From assembly GCA_900114405.1 (NCBI GenBank), contig FOSY01000004.1, positions 1 through 64,000 on the forward strand: 64,000 nt of DNA, read 5' to 3'. The notes below the pieces were generated by a model. That model was not told the DNA's origin and ran no database searches. It saw nothing but the letters and a program-made list of their open reading frames with translations. This stretch comes from Lachnospiraceae bacterium KH1T2. GTDB lineage: Bacteria; Bacillota; Clostridia; Lachnospirales; Lachnospiraceae. Positions 9,098 to 17,057 of the stretch are shown here, piece after piece (the stretch's first letter is position 1; each line of letters opens with the position of its first letter). The position numbers and the translations under genes were made by a program.

Positions 9098-9898
9098 ATG
9101 ATTCCATCATACAGCGAAAATCAGGATCTGATCCAGATCGAGGAGATCGACGTAAATCATTTCACTCCTCATCTTCATGAATCGATCGAGTTAATATATA
9201 TGCTATCCGGAAGCATGGTCATCGGAACAGGGGTTGATCTTTTCCCCGTTGAAAAAGGTGATCTGGCTATTATTTTTCCTAATCTTATACATCATTCACA
9301 GGTTTTCAGCACCGACAAAAACCGCGCGATACACATTTTAGCTGCTCCTACGTACTTCGAAACATTCAATGATCTTCTTCTTCAAAAACGTCCCGAAGTA
9401 CCTGTAGTACCCGGAGATAAGCTTCACGACAATATACTTTATTCCATAAAAAATCTTGCTGAACTTTCTGATAATGAAAATAATTCAGTCTTGCAGCACT
9501 CATTTTTACAGATAATCCTTGCTCGGGCTTTGCCTATGCTTAAGCTTAGGGAACGAGAAGATATACGTACACATGATATCGTATATCAGACCGTTTCGTA
9601 TATTGCTGTCCACTTTAAGGAAAATCTTACACTTACAAAAATGGCAAAAGACCTAGGAATAAGTCAGTTCTCTCTCTCAAGAGTTTTTTCAGGGATCTTC
9701 CATCAAAATTTTAACAGGTACCTGAATGAAGTGAGACTGCAGTATATTTCTCAAAAGCTGGTCGGAACTTCCAAGCCTATCACAGAACTTTATCTCGATG
9801 CCGGCTTCCAAAGTCAAGCAACATTTAATAGAGTATTTCAGGCGCGCTACCATATGTCTCCCAAAAGCTATCGTGAAGTATACAGCTCTAATAAATGA
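9098..9898 (+). CDS. AraC-family regulator with cupin sensor domain
   Basis: A 266-aa regulator. Residues ~20-90 form a cupin-like ligand domain (HFTPHLHESIELIYMLSG, then GDLAIIFPNLIHHSQ). Residues ~165-262 form the double helix-turn-helix AraC domain (LTKMAKDLGISQFSLSRVF, then AGFQSQATFNRVFQ and MSPKSYRE). AGAGG lies upstream of the ATG. It stands alone between its own promoter and the kinase-like gene. Such cupin-AraC proteins often sense sugars or aromatic compounds; the ligand here is unknown. Confidence 0.9.
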   Translation: MIPSYSENQDLIQIEEIDVNHFTPHLHESIELIYMLSGSMVIGTGVDLFPVEKGDLAIIFPNLIHHSQVFSTDKNRAIHILAAPTYFETFNDLLLQKRPEVPVVPGDKLHDNILYSIKNLAELSDNENNSVLQHSFLQIILARALPMLKLREREDIRTHDIVYQTVSYIAVHFKENLTLTKMAKDLGISQFSLSRVFSGIFHQNFNRYLNEVRLQYISQKLVGTSKPITELYLDAGFQSQATFNRVFQARYHMSPKSYREVYSSNK

Positions 9899-10010
9899 GT
9901 ACCTGCCGAACGATTTGGTCTTATTATTTTTTCAAAAACTGAACATTTTAATATAGTCAGTTAATCTTATAATTGTGGATATACTTTCAATGATAGGAGT
10001 GAATCAACCA

Positions 10011-10844
10011 ATGAAGCGTATCGTTACTATTCAGGATATTTCATGCCTTGGTAAGTGCTCGATTACAGTTGCACTACCGATCATTTCTGCTATGGGCATT
10101 GAAACTGTTATCCTCCCGACAGCAGTACTTTCAACACATACACAATTCTCAGGCTTCACCTGTGCAGATCTTGAGAATCAGATCGAGCCTATATCAAAAC
10201 ATTGGAAATCGATCAACGCTGATTTCGATGCTATATATACCGGCTATCTTGCCTCTGTTTCTCAGATCGAGCTTGTAAAAAAATTCTTTCAAACTTTTGG
10301 AAAAGACGAAACTCTCCGCTTTGTGGACCCTGCAATGGCTGATAACGGAAAACTTTATGCCGGCTTTGACGACAGTTTTCCTAAATCAATGGCTGAACTT
10401 TGCGGTATCGCTGACATCATAGTTCCTAATCTTACTGAAGCCTGCCTCATGACCGATACAGAGTATCCTGATAGCTACGACGAAGCCTTCATCAGAGAAC
10501 TTTTGCTAAAGCTTGCAGCTCTCGGAACACGCAAAGCTGTGGTCATAACAGGTGTGACTGCTGAAGCCGGCAAAACCGGAGTCTATGGCTATAATGTCCA
10601 AACCGGGGAATTTTTCAATTTTTCACATAAAAAGGAAAGCAGTTCCTACCACGGAACCGGTGATATTTTCGCAAGTGTTACGCTTGGTGCGCTCGAAAAT
10701 GGAAATTCATTAGAAAAATCTCTAAAAATTGCTGCTAAATTCACAGTAGATTCTATTAAGGAGACTGTTAAGAACGATAAAGATAAAACATACGGCGTTG
10801 ATTTTGAGCCAGTTATACCTGAGCTCATAAAGCAGCTCGCCTGA
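10011..10844 (+). CDS. pyridoxal / pyridoxamine kinase family protein
   Basis: Likely phosphorylates B6 vitamers to salvage pyridoxal phosphate; ribokinase (PfkB) superfamily. The 277-aa protein starts MKRIVTIQDISCLGKCSITVA, the PdxY-like N-terminus, has the substrate region TAVLSTHTQF and the anion-hole/catalytic motif HGTGDIFAS near residue 215. AGGAG lies 11 bases before ATG 10011; a TTG-like upstream start is not supported. A TATAAT at 9968-9973 and an inverted repeat ACTGA (9939-9943) / TCAGT (9957-9961) lie upstream. Many enzymes in this window use PLP, but no direct operon link is seen. Confidence 0.85.
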   Translation: MKRIVTIQDISCLGKCSITVALPIISAMGIETVILPTAVLSTHTQFSGFTCADLENQIEPISKHWKSINADFDAIYTGYLASVSQIELVKKFFQTFGKDETLRFVDPAMADNGKLYAGFDDSFPKSMAELCGIADIIVPNLTEACLMTDTEYPDSYDEAFIRELLLKLAALGTRKAVVITGVTAEAGKTGVYGYNVQTGEFFNFSHKKESSSYHGTGDIFASVTLGALENGNSLEKSLKIAAKFTVDSIKETVKNDKDKTYGVDFEPVIPELIKQLA

Positions 10845-10849
10845 ATATA

Positions 10850-10879
10850 TGCCCAATCGGAGCTTAAACTCCGACTGGG
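10850..10879. terminator. bidirectional terminator
   Basis: Stem GCCCAATCGGAG / CTCCGACTGGGC with a 6-nt loop, between the convergent kinase-like and membrane-protein genes. The T tracts on either side are weak. Confidence 0.7.
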
Positions 10880-10887
10880 CTAAAATA

Positions 10888-11469
10888 TTATTTTGCTGCT
10901 TTGCTCTGAATCATGCGAGCGATAAAAATTGCAATACCAAATATGAAAACTGTCCAAAAGATCGACATCCATACAGGCTGATCGTAAATTCTCAGGAAAT
11001 TATATGGTCCATATACTTTACCTACAATATTAAGCATCACTATGATCACACCATAGATGATCGTATATCCTACCGGAAATCTCACATCTTCTGACTTAAG
11101 CAGATCATTTTTCTCATAAAACATAAATGATATAAAAGAAGCAACCGGACATAATACATGCACAAAAGTACTGTCCCAACCTACTATATATGAGAGCGCA
11201 GTTCCGCTTTTGATATGTGTAGGCATCAAGACCAAAAATACTATCAGCATTGTAAGTGACAACGCACATGTAGCTACATATCGCAATATTACAGCAAATC
11301 TTGAATTTTGATTTCTGCAAATAAGGTAAACTACTGCCGATAGAAGCGCGATAATATTACTGTCCACTGTATAATATACGAAGAATTGATTTCCCGTAAT
11401 AAATTCCATTGTAAGACCAATTACTTCCATGATAATTATTGCAACATTTAAGATAATATCCTTACTCAT
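10888..11469 (-). CDS. six-helix membrane protein (Pr6Pr-like)
   Basis: A 193-aa protein with about six hydrophobic segments. Features such as FFVYYTVDSNIIALL near residues 28-42, a conserved-looking HVLCPVASF stretch and YGPYNFLRI resemble the uncharacterised Pr6Pr family of predicted membrane proteins. No catalytic motif can be assigned. It stands alone, convergent with the kinase-like gene. GGGAAAAAG precedes the ATG. The family call is from memory of the pattern and is moderate. Confidence 0.6.
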   Translation of the reverse strand: MSKDIILNVAIIIMEVIGLTMEFITGNQFFVYYTVDSNIIALLSAVVYLICRNQNSRFAVILRYVATCALSLTMLIVFLVLMPTHIKSGTALSYIVGWDSTFVHVLCPVASFISFMFYEKNDLLKSEDVRFPVGYTIIYGVIIVMLNIVGKVYGPYNFLRIYDQPVWMSIFWTVFIFGIAIFIARMIQSKAAK

Positions 11470-11611
11470 CTTTTTCCCTCTGTGAAACTAATTTCTAAAT
11501 ATTATGTAAAAAACAACACAGCTTTACCTCATTTTTTACACAGTGCTATATGATAACACAAATGAATCATTCTCGCTAATTGAAATTTTAAGCGACGAAA
11601 CAAAAGGCATA

Positions 11612-11647
11612 AAAATTCCCCTTTCACTGGTTTTCCAGCAAAAGGGG
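11612..11647 (-). terminator. terminator of the DUF4097-like gene
   Basis: Outer stem CCCCTTT (11618-11624) / AAAGGGG (11641-11647) with an inner CTGG-AAAA-CCAG stem. On the minus strand it is followed by AATTTTTATG. Confidence 0.82.
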
Positions 11648-11682
11648 TAAATATATCTCAAATGAATGTGTCAAAACCTAGG

Positions 11683-12486
11683 TTAAAATGTAATATCTCC
11701 ATGACGGTTCTGTACAGTCAGGTTAGAGTCGCTGTCATCTGCGCTGCGCTTGATGACCTTCCATCCGTCCTTTTTCTTTACTTTCTTTTTCCAGCCATCA
11801 GGAAGCTCTACGTCTCCATCTTTGTACTGTATCTTGCAATCAAGAGTTTTCAATGTCTTGTCTTTAAGGTCCATAGTTACATCACCATTCTTTGTTGTGA
11901 CGGTAATGTCATTGCTCATACTTGACTTCTTGACGTCGATATCTCCTTCATAAGAAAGCAGACTTGTGTTATTAAGAGCACCCTTATCAATATGGATATC
12001 GCCATTGCTTAAGTTTATCTGAGTATTCTTAAATACAACTGACTTACTCTCAAAATCGCCATTTTCCATTGAAATCTCACCATTGCAGATTCTTTTTCCT
12101 TCAGGGATATAAACTATTATGGTATTCTGAAGATTCTTTATCTCATCATACATACTCTTTGTCTTTGCCTTTGAAAGTTCAACCTTATCATTTCCGCCTG
12201 TCTGCTTAATGATAAGTGCATTATCAGCAATAGAATATGATACTTTTACTTCATCATCCCCAAGAACTTTGTTGTAGGACAAATAGTATTTGCCATTATC
12301 CGAATGCTTAACGATCACATCAAACCTGTTCGCCTTCACTGTAAGCTGACCAAAAGACTCAAGCTCTATCTTTTTCTTAACCTTAGTTTTTTTCTCAGAT
12401 GCCATCGCATTACATGCCATACCAAAAGTCAAGGCAAATGTCATCACTAAAGCTGCCAGTCTTACTCCAATTTTCAATGTTCGCAT
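11683..12486 (-). CDS. secreted DUF4097-like beta-repeat protein
   Basis: A 267-aa exported protein: residues 1-29 form a signal peptide with a likely Ala-X-Ala cleavage near NAMASE. The rest alternates short beta strands with repeated NGD/EGD turns (SMENGDFESK, LSNGDIHIDK, SYEGDIDVKK, TKNGDVTMDL, QYKDGDVELP), the pattern of DUF4097 putative adhesins that form a beta-solenoid. The molecular role is unknown; surface or envelope location is likely. The ATG follows AGGGAG. Its promoter has an extended TATAAT and a 7-4-7 inverted repeat just upstream (12566-12583), suggesting repression or activation by a dimeric regulator. Confidence 0.75.
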   Translation of the reverse strand: MRTLKIGVRLAALVMTFALTFGMACNAMASEKKTKVKKKIELESFGQLTVKANRFDVIVKHSDNGKYYLSYNKVLGDDEVKVSYSIADNALIIKQTGGNDKVELSKAKTKSMYDEIKNLQNTIIVYIPEGKRICNGEISMENGDFESKSVVFKNTQINLSNGDIHIDKGALNNTSLLSYEGDIDVKKSSMSNDITVTTKNGDVTMDLKDKTLKTLDCKIQYKDGDVELPDGWKKKVKKKDGWKVIKRSADDSDSNLTVQNRHGDITF

Positions 12487-12531
12487 CTCTCTGTCTCCCT
12501 TTTCAAGCTAATGTTAATAAATTCGCAATTA

Positions 12532-12583
12532 ATTATAGCATAAATAAATCAAATCAAATTAATTTTGTACAAAAAATTGTACA
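12532..12583 (-). promoter_or_regulatory. promoter and inverted repeat upstream of the DUF4097-like gene
   Basis: Extended -10 TGCTATAAT with TATAAT at 12532-12537 on the minus strand. Upstream lies TGTACAA-AAAA-TTGTACA (12566-12583), a perfect 7-bp dyad that could be an operator. No good -35 box is present. Confidence 0.6.
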
Positions 12584-12598
12584 TTTAAAAAAATTAAA

Positions 12599-12639
12599 AA
12601 AGTAAATTCCACTCTCTAACCCCTTGTGGAATTTACTTT
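12599..12639. terminator. second hairpin after the xylanase gene
   Basis: A 14-bp perfect stem AAAGTAAATTCCAC (12599-12612) / GTGGAATTTACTTT (12626-12639), T-rich on the minus strand. It forms a tandem pair with the hairpin at 12666-12715. Confidence 0.7.
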
Positions 12640-12660
12640 TTCAAGCCAGTCTGCTAACAA

Positions 12661-12715
12661 TAAAAACAGAGTTAACGAACATCTTCAAATTTTGAAAATG
12701 TTCCATTAACTCTGT
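12661..12715 (-). terminator. terminator of the xylanase gene
   Basis: Stem ACAGAGTTAA (12666-12675) / TTAACTCTGT (12706-12715) extended by GAACAT / ATGTTC. On the minus strand it ends in TTTTTATTG. It lies 25 bp after the stop codon. Confidence 0.85.
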
Positions 12716-12740
12716 CAATAAAAATCACCTTTTAGTTTAA

Positions 12741-15422
12741 TTATCTGCTAAATCTAAGTACGTTTTTTGCTCCCTTAAAAGCACCTATACCTGTAATTCT
12801 GTATATGCCTGCTATGCCCATTCTTCCCTTCCTTACAGTCTCAAAAGTATAGTCTTTTCCTTTAGTAAGATAGAGCTTAGTTCCTTTTTTTACTCCAAGA
12901 GCCTTTGCTGCTGCCTTAGTTCTAACTCTGTAAGTTACCTTCGGAACATAGTCCCCGCATTTAGTTGAATGCCAGCTAACATGTGCAAATAAAATATCAG
13001 CCTTTTCTTTTTCAACTTTCTTGTCTGCAAGAGTTGCTTCACCAAACACGTTAGGAGATGACCAACCATTTCCTGTCTCATCAAACCATGAAGCAGTACC
13101 AATTCTAGAACCGCCCGCTGCATCATTTATCTGCAGATCAAGTCCAATATTTGTGCCAACTTCAGGAGTAATGTCCGTCCAGGCATATGCAGCCTCTACC
13201 AGATAGCCATCCTCAGTCTCCTTAGCTGCATGTTTGATATTATCTTCCTTACATTTTGAACCATTAAATGTTGCTTCATTCAGATAGTTCACACGATACT
13301 GCTTATCATCTTCTTCATACGAATCTGACTTGTGATTATTTTCATCAATAAACACTTCAACAGAATCCTTTTCATGCGCAGCATCAGATGTAGCATCAAG
13401 ATTCTCATCCTTTACATTCACCAGAACATAAAGGTTTTTATCATCCCAAAGCAGCTTTGCCTTTGCGCTTGCCTTAGGATTTCCATTCTTCACTGACAGC
13501 TCGATTTCTTCTACATCGTTCCATGCATCGTCAACCTCGCCATCTATCACAGGAGTTCCCTTTGTTATAGACATATATGGCTTGCAGATAGCCTTGGCAT
13601 AGTACTTGCTTCCACTCTCCTGTGACATCTGTAAATTGTTAAAAGCATGATCTCCTGAATTGTCTGAAACAACAACATCAATTGCTATAGCAGATGATAC
13701 AGCCAGCTTATCTTTTGCATCAATTTCAATGATACAGTTTCCATCAGCATCAAATTTACCCGTCTTGCAATCAAAATCTGCGCCATCCTTCATTGACTGA
13801 TTCCAATCAATATAAACCTTTGCAGACTTAGCCTTTGGAGCGTTTATCTTTACTGAAATCTTGCCATCATCCCATATCGGCATGAAAGTATAGTCTGTAT
13901 CATCTATCGAATATGACTTTGCACAAGCAAAAATATCCTCTCCGGAATTCTTTTCACTAATAGTTATGTTTTTTATTTTGGGTTCAAGTTTCTTTGTGTC
14001 AACAAATGCCCAATATGCCGGCTTTGCCTTGTAATCACCATCAAACAGAAGTGGAACCTGCTTTTTCTTACCATCTGAGGCACCACCTACATCACTTCTG
14101 GACTGCAGCCATGAATTAGGATCGATAACACCCCAAACAGTTATATTATTTACATCGATACCAGGCTCTTTATCTATTTCCTTAAGTGCATCATAAATGT
14201 CCTTAAATCTATATGCCTCTCTTGTATACTCATCTGCTTCAGTTTCCTTGGTTCCATCGTATGCAGCACTTGCCTTGATATCAAGCTCTGTTACCTGTAC
14301 CTTACCAACGATCTTGCCATATCTGATACCACAGTCTATGATCTGCTGCTTTGTAGGCGAGTCTATAGAATAATGTCCCTGCATTCCAACGCCGCTTATT
14401 CTTGTTGGAAGTTCAGCGTCGTTTTCGTGCTTCTTGACGCTGCTAAGCAATCCTGCTATTGCATCAGGCTTGTTTCCTGAACATTCGTTATAGTCGTTGT
14501 AATAAAGCTCGAGATCATCCTGTCCCATTTCATGAGCATAATAATTTGCAAATCTGAATGCGTTCAATATATACTCAGGGGCATCGTCCTTACTGCCTGT
14601 GCCATAGATTCTTCCCCAGTTAGATTTTTCGTTTGCGTTTCTGTAAGTTCCTGTAGAATCTGAGCATGCTTCATTTACCACATCCCAGCCATAGAACATA
14701 TCTTTATACTCAGAGCTAAAAATATGCTCATATACACTCTTGATGAACCACTCATGTCTAAGTGTCATCTCCTCTGCAGAAACGAACTTACCATTTGGAT
14801 CATAATTTTCCTTAAAGAACCATGAAGGTGTCTGTGAATGCCAGGTAAGAACATGTCCTCTAACCTTAATTTCCTTATCCGGATGCTTATCATTCCACTC
14901 TTTGATAACCTTAAGCATTCTCTCAGCTCTTGAGAAATCAAGGGTCGGTACTTCCATATCCTTATGCTCAACACCTCTGGCATCTGTCCAGGTTTCCTTG
15001 ACTATCATACCATCAGCAGGCTTATCATTATTGTAATTAAAAAGTGCATCTGGCTTTAATTCATTTCCAAAAGTCACTGCATTGAAGTGTTTCTCAACCA
15101 GATCCATCAATGTCTGATCAGTTATTTCAGATACCATAATAGCTGTTCCGGTATAACCATCTGAGCCAATGCCTTCCTCAGATGAGATATGATCTCTGAG
15201 ATCTGGGATATCTCTTTCAATTTCTTTTTTTGCTTTTTCTTCCCCGAATACAGTTGTGTCTTCTTCAGCCTCTTCCACTGTTGCAGCCACTTCTTCCTTA
15301 GCTTGTTCAGTTGCTTCTTCGCTTATCTCATCTGCATAAGTCTGGACAGGACATGTCATACTTGATACCATTGCCGATATAGATATAGCAGAAAACAACA
15401 TGTAAAATCCCTTTTTTACCAT
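12741..15422 (-). CDS. secreted GH10 endo-1,4-beta-xylanase with CBM9-like module
   Basis: Cleaves xylan outside the cell. The 893-aa protein has a signal peptide (residues 1-30), an acidic Glu/Ala linker, then a GH10 barrel (about 80-510) with acid/base Glu251 in WDVVNEA and nucleophile Glu379 in VQVTELD; RGHVLTWHSQTP is also typical. A beta-rich segment of ~140 residues follows, then a CBM9-like domain (TPVIDGEVDDAWN ... LLWDDKNLYVLVNVKD) and a ~60-residue basic C-terminal module (YRVRTKAAAKALGVKKGTKL) that may anchor or bind polysaccharide. The start at 15422 has AGGAGG at optimal spacing; the longer upstream frame has none. Single gene with two terminators. Confidence 0.95.
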   Translation of the reverse strand: MVKKGFYMLFSAISISAMVSSMTCPVQTYADEISEEATEQAKEEVAATVEEAEEDTTVFGEEKAKKEIERDIPDLRDHISSEEGIGSDGYTGTAIMVSEITDQTLMDLVEKHFNAVTFGNELKPDALFNYNNDKPADGMIVKETWTDARGVEHKDMEVPTLDFSRAERMLKVIKEWNDKHPDKEIKVRGHVLTWHSQTPSWFFKENYDPNGKFVSAEEMTLRHEWFIKSVYEHIFSSEYKDMFYGWDVVNEACSDSTGTYRNANEKSNWGRIYGTGSKDDAPEYILNAFRFANYYAHEMGQDDLELYYNDYNECSGNKPDAIAGLLSSVKKHENDAELPTRISGVGMQGHYSIDSPTKQQIIDCGIRYGKIVGKVQVTELDIKASAAYDGTKETEADEYTREAYRFKDIYDALKEIDKEPGIDVNNITVWGVIDPNSWLQSRSDVGGASDGKKKQVPLLFDGDYKAKPAYWAFVDTKKLEPKIKNITISEKNSGEDIFACAKSYSIDDTDYTFMPIWDDGKISVKINAPKAKSAKVYIDWNQSMKDGADFDCKTGKFDADGNCIIEIDAKDKLAVSSAIAIDVVVSDNSGDHAFNNLQMSQESGSKYYAKAICKPYMSITKGTPVIDGEVDDAWNDVEEIELSVKNGNPKASAKAKLLWDDKNLYVLVNVKDENLDATSDAAHEKDSVEVFIDENNHKSDSYEEDDKQYRVNYLNEATFNGSKCKEDNIKHAAKETEDGYLVEAAYAWTDITPEVGTNIGLDLQINDAAGGSRIGTASWFDETGNGWSSPNVFGEATLADKKVEKEKADILFAHVSWHSTKCGDYVPKVTYRVRTKAAAKALGVKKGTKLYLTKGKDYTFETVRKGRMGIAGIYRITGIGAFKGAKNVLRFSR

Positions 15423-15550
15423 TAAAATACCTCCTTTTTTTGTACCACCTAAAAAACATTTTATATCCATAGTGGGCACAAAAAAGGGGGATATTCTTTA
15501 GAATAATACCCTACAATTTATTAAACGATTCATAGTTAGTACATTGTCTC

Positions 15551-15600
15551 AAAAAAATACCACTCGGGTACCAAGTAAAAAAACAAGGTACCCGAGTGGT
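15551..15600 (-). terminator. terminator of the dlt-like operon
   Basis: A 14-bp perfect stem ACCACTCGGGTACC (15559-15572) / GGTACCCGAGTGGT (15587-15600) with seven T on the minus strand. It starts 4 bp after the stop codon of the PLP decarboxylase gene. Confidence 0.9.
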
Positions 15601-15603
15601 AAC

Positions 15604-16755
15604 TTACATATCAGGAACATTTATAAGGTCAGTAGGCTCTGAACCCCTTATCTTCTTTATCCCAAAATCGCCTTCTATCCAAATTTCCGGCAGCCTTCTA
15701 GAAAGGAAAAGCGCCGGTGCTTCCATTGCTGAATATGCACCAACCCTCTCAAATACCAGCTCATCACCGATTTCAAGAGGAGCAAGCATTGCATCTCTCG
15801 CAAGGACATCCGCGGTAGTACAAAGACTTCCGCACAGTGTATACGCTTTTCTCGCCTCTGAACGCACAATTGCCTGTCTTATCGGTGGCATCTTCATTGC
15901 CATCATTTGGCCAAAATAGTTTACCTGATGCATTCCTCCATCAAGAAGCACATATGTGACACCCTCTGTCGACTTTATATCACATACACGAGTATGATAT
16001 TCACCGCATGTCGCCGCCATATATCTTCCCATTTCAAAGCTCAAAGGCACTTCTTTGGCGAATTCATTCAATAGCGGAGCGGCTTCCCTTAGAACTCTCT
16101 CATCTTCTTCCTGCATAGGCGGATTAAAGAATTCAACTGCAAATCCAGGTCCATACTCCAAAATTTCAGGTTCAAAATCATATTGATCTTTAAGCTTTAA
16201 CAATGTTCCTCGTATCTGCTTTAGATCTTTTTCGATTTTCTTAACCTTTGATTTGCCTGTTCCGGAATAATAATGAACTCCGACAAAATCAAGATGCTTG
16301 AAATCAGCTTTTCTCTCAAAGAGTGAAAGCATATCTTCTTCGCTCATGCCAAACTGACTTCCGGCAGATAGTCTGAGTATCACCTTAAGCTTACCTGAAA
16401 TATTTTCACACTCTGCACCCTTTTCCAAAAGCTCTGCATGACGGATACTCTCCGCTGTCAAAATTCCCGCACCATATCTTATCGCTTCTCTAATGTCGGT
16501 TATTTCCTTCATCACACCAGAATAAATGATATTCTCTGACGGTACACTAAGCCTTTCGCATATAGAAAGTTCTCCCGGACTGCATACTTCAACTTTCGTT
16601 ATCGCCTCAGGTAATCTTTGCGTTAAAAGAAATGGATTTGCTTTTATTGAAAATACAAGCGGAATTTCAGGCAATGCCGCCTTAATATATTCGACTCTTT
16701 TTCTAAAATCTTCTGTATTAAAAACATAATATGGTGTCTCAGGCTTCTGCTGCAT
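15604..16755 (-). CDS. fold-type III PLP-dependent amino-acid decarboxylase in a dlt-like operon
   Basis: Related to diaminopimelate/ornithine decarboxylases (383 aa). Lys38 in FSIKANP would hold PLP; VGVHYYSGTG, the glycine loop EYGPGFAVEF, the phosphate/substrate region EMGRYMA, the catalytic-Cys region CGSLCTTADVL and VGAYSAMEAP are all present. The start at 16755 is set by GAGG six bases upstream. It is the last gene of the operon, 24 bp after the carrier-protein gene. Its place there suggests it makes or trims the amino compound loaded on the carrier; comparable decarboxylase-ligase-carrier trios occur in exosortase-associated clusters. A plain lysA role is less likely from this context but not excluded. 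Confidence 0.8.
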   Translation of the reverse strand: MQQKPETPYYVFNTEDFRKRVEYIKAALPEIPLVFSIKANPFLLTQRLPEAITKVEVCSPGELSICERLSVPSENIIYSGVMKEITDIREAIRYGAGILTAESIRHAELLEKGAECENISGKLKVILRLSAGSQFGMSEEDMLSLFERKADFKHLDFVGVHYYSGTGKSKVKKIEKDLKQIRGTLLKLKDQYDFEPEILEYGPGFAVEFFNPPMQEEDERVLREAAPLLNEFAKEVPLSFEMGRYMAATCGEYHTRVCDIKSTEGVTYVLLDGGMHQVNYFGQMMAMKMPPIRQAIVRSEARKAYTLCGSLCTTADVLARDAMLAPLEIGDELVFERVGAYSAMEAPALFLSRRLPEIWIEGDFGIKKIRGSEPTDLINVPDM

Positions 16756-16779
16756 TATCATCCTCACATGTTTTATAAA

Positions 16780-17010
16780 TTATTCCTCTGAAAGTCTCTC
16801 GATAAGATTTTCAAGAGCTTCAAGTGAATCAAAATTCTCTGCCTTCAAATCCTTAGGTGTGATCTCGATATCAAACTCATCATCAAGCTCAGATACAATA
16901 GAAACGATGTCAAACGACTCAAGGATCTTTCCTGAAACAAGTTCTGTCTCATTCTCAAAGTCAACATCTGGTCTCTGATCCTGAAGGATCTCAAGTATTC
17001 TTTCTCTCAT
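16780..17010 (-). CDS. acyl / D-alanyl carrier protein (DltC-like)
   Basis: A small acidic 76-aa carrier protein. The attachment serine for 4'-phosphopantetheine is Ser32 in GKILESFDIVSIVSELDDEF; the SF context resembles DltC rather than fatty-acid ACP (DSL). AGGAGA precedes the ATG. It lies between the adenylation enzyme and the decarboxylase, so it most likely receives an amino acid or amine-bearing acid from the 17058-18575 enzyme and hands it to the membrane acyltransferase. Confidence 0.88.
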   Translation of the reverse strand: MRERILEILQDQRPDVDFENETELVSGKILESFDIVSIVSELDDEFDIEITPKDLKAENFDSLEALENLIERLSEE

Positions 17011-17057
17011 TACAAAAATCTCCTATAACATATATATAAATAATAAACCTGCTGAAG

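Noticed and set aside
15604-16755. Calling the decarboxylase lysA
   Set aside because: It is in the right fold family, but its operon position with a carrier protein and ligase argues against assigning the lysine-biosynthesis gene name.
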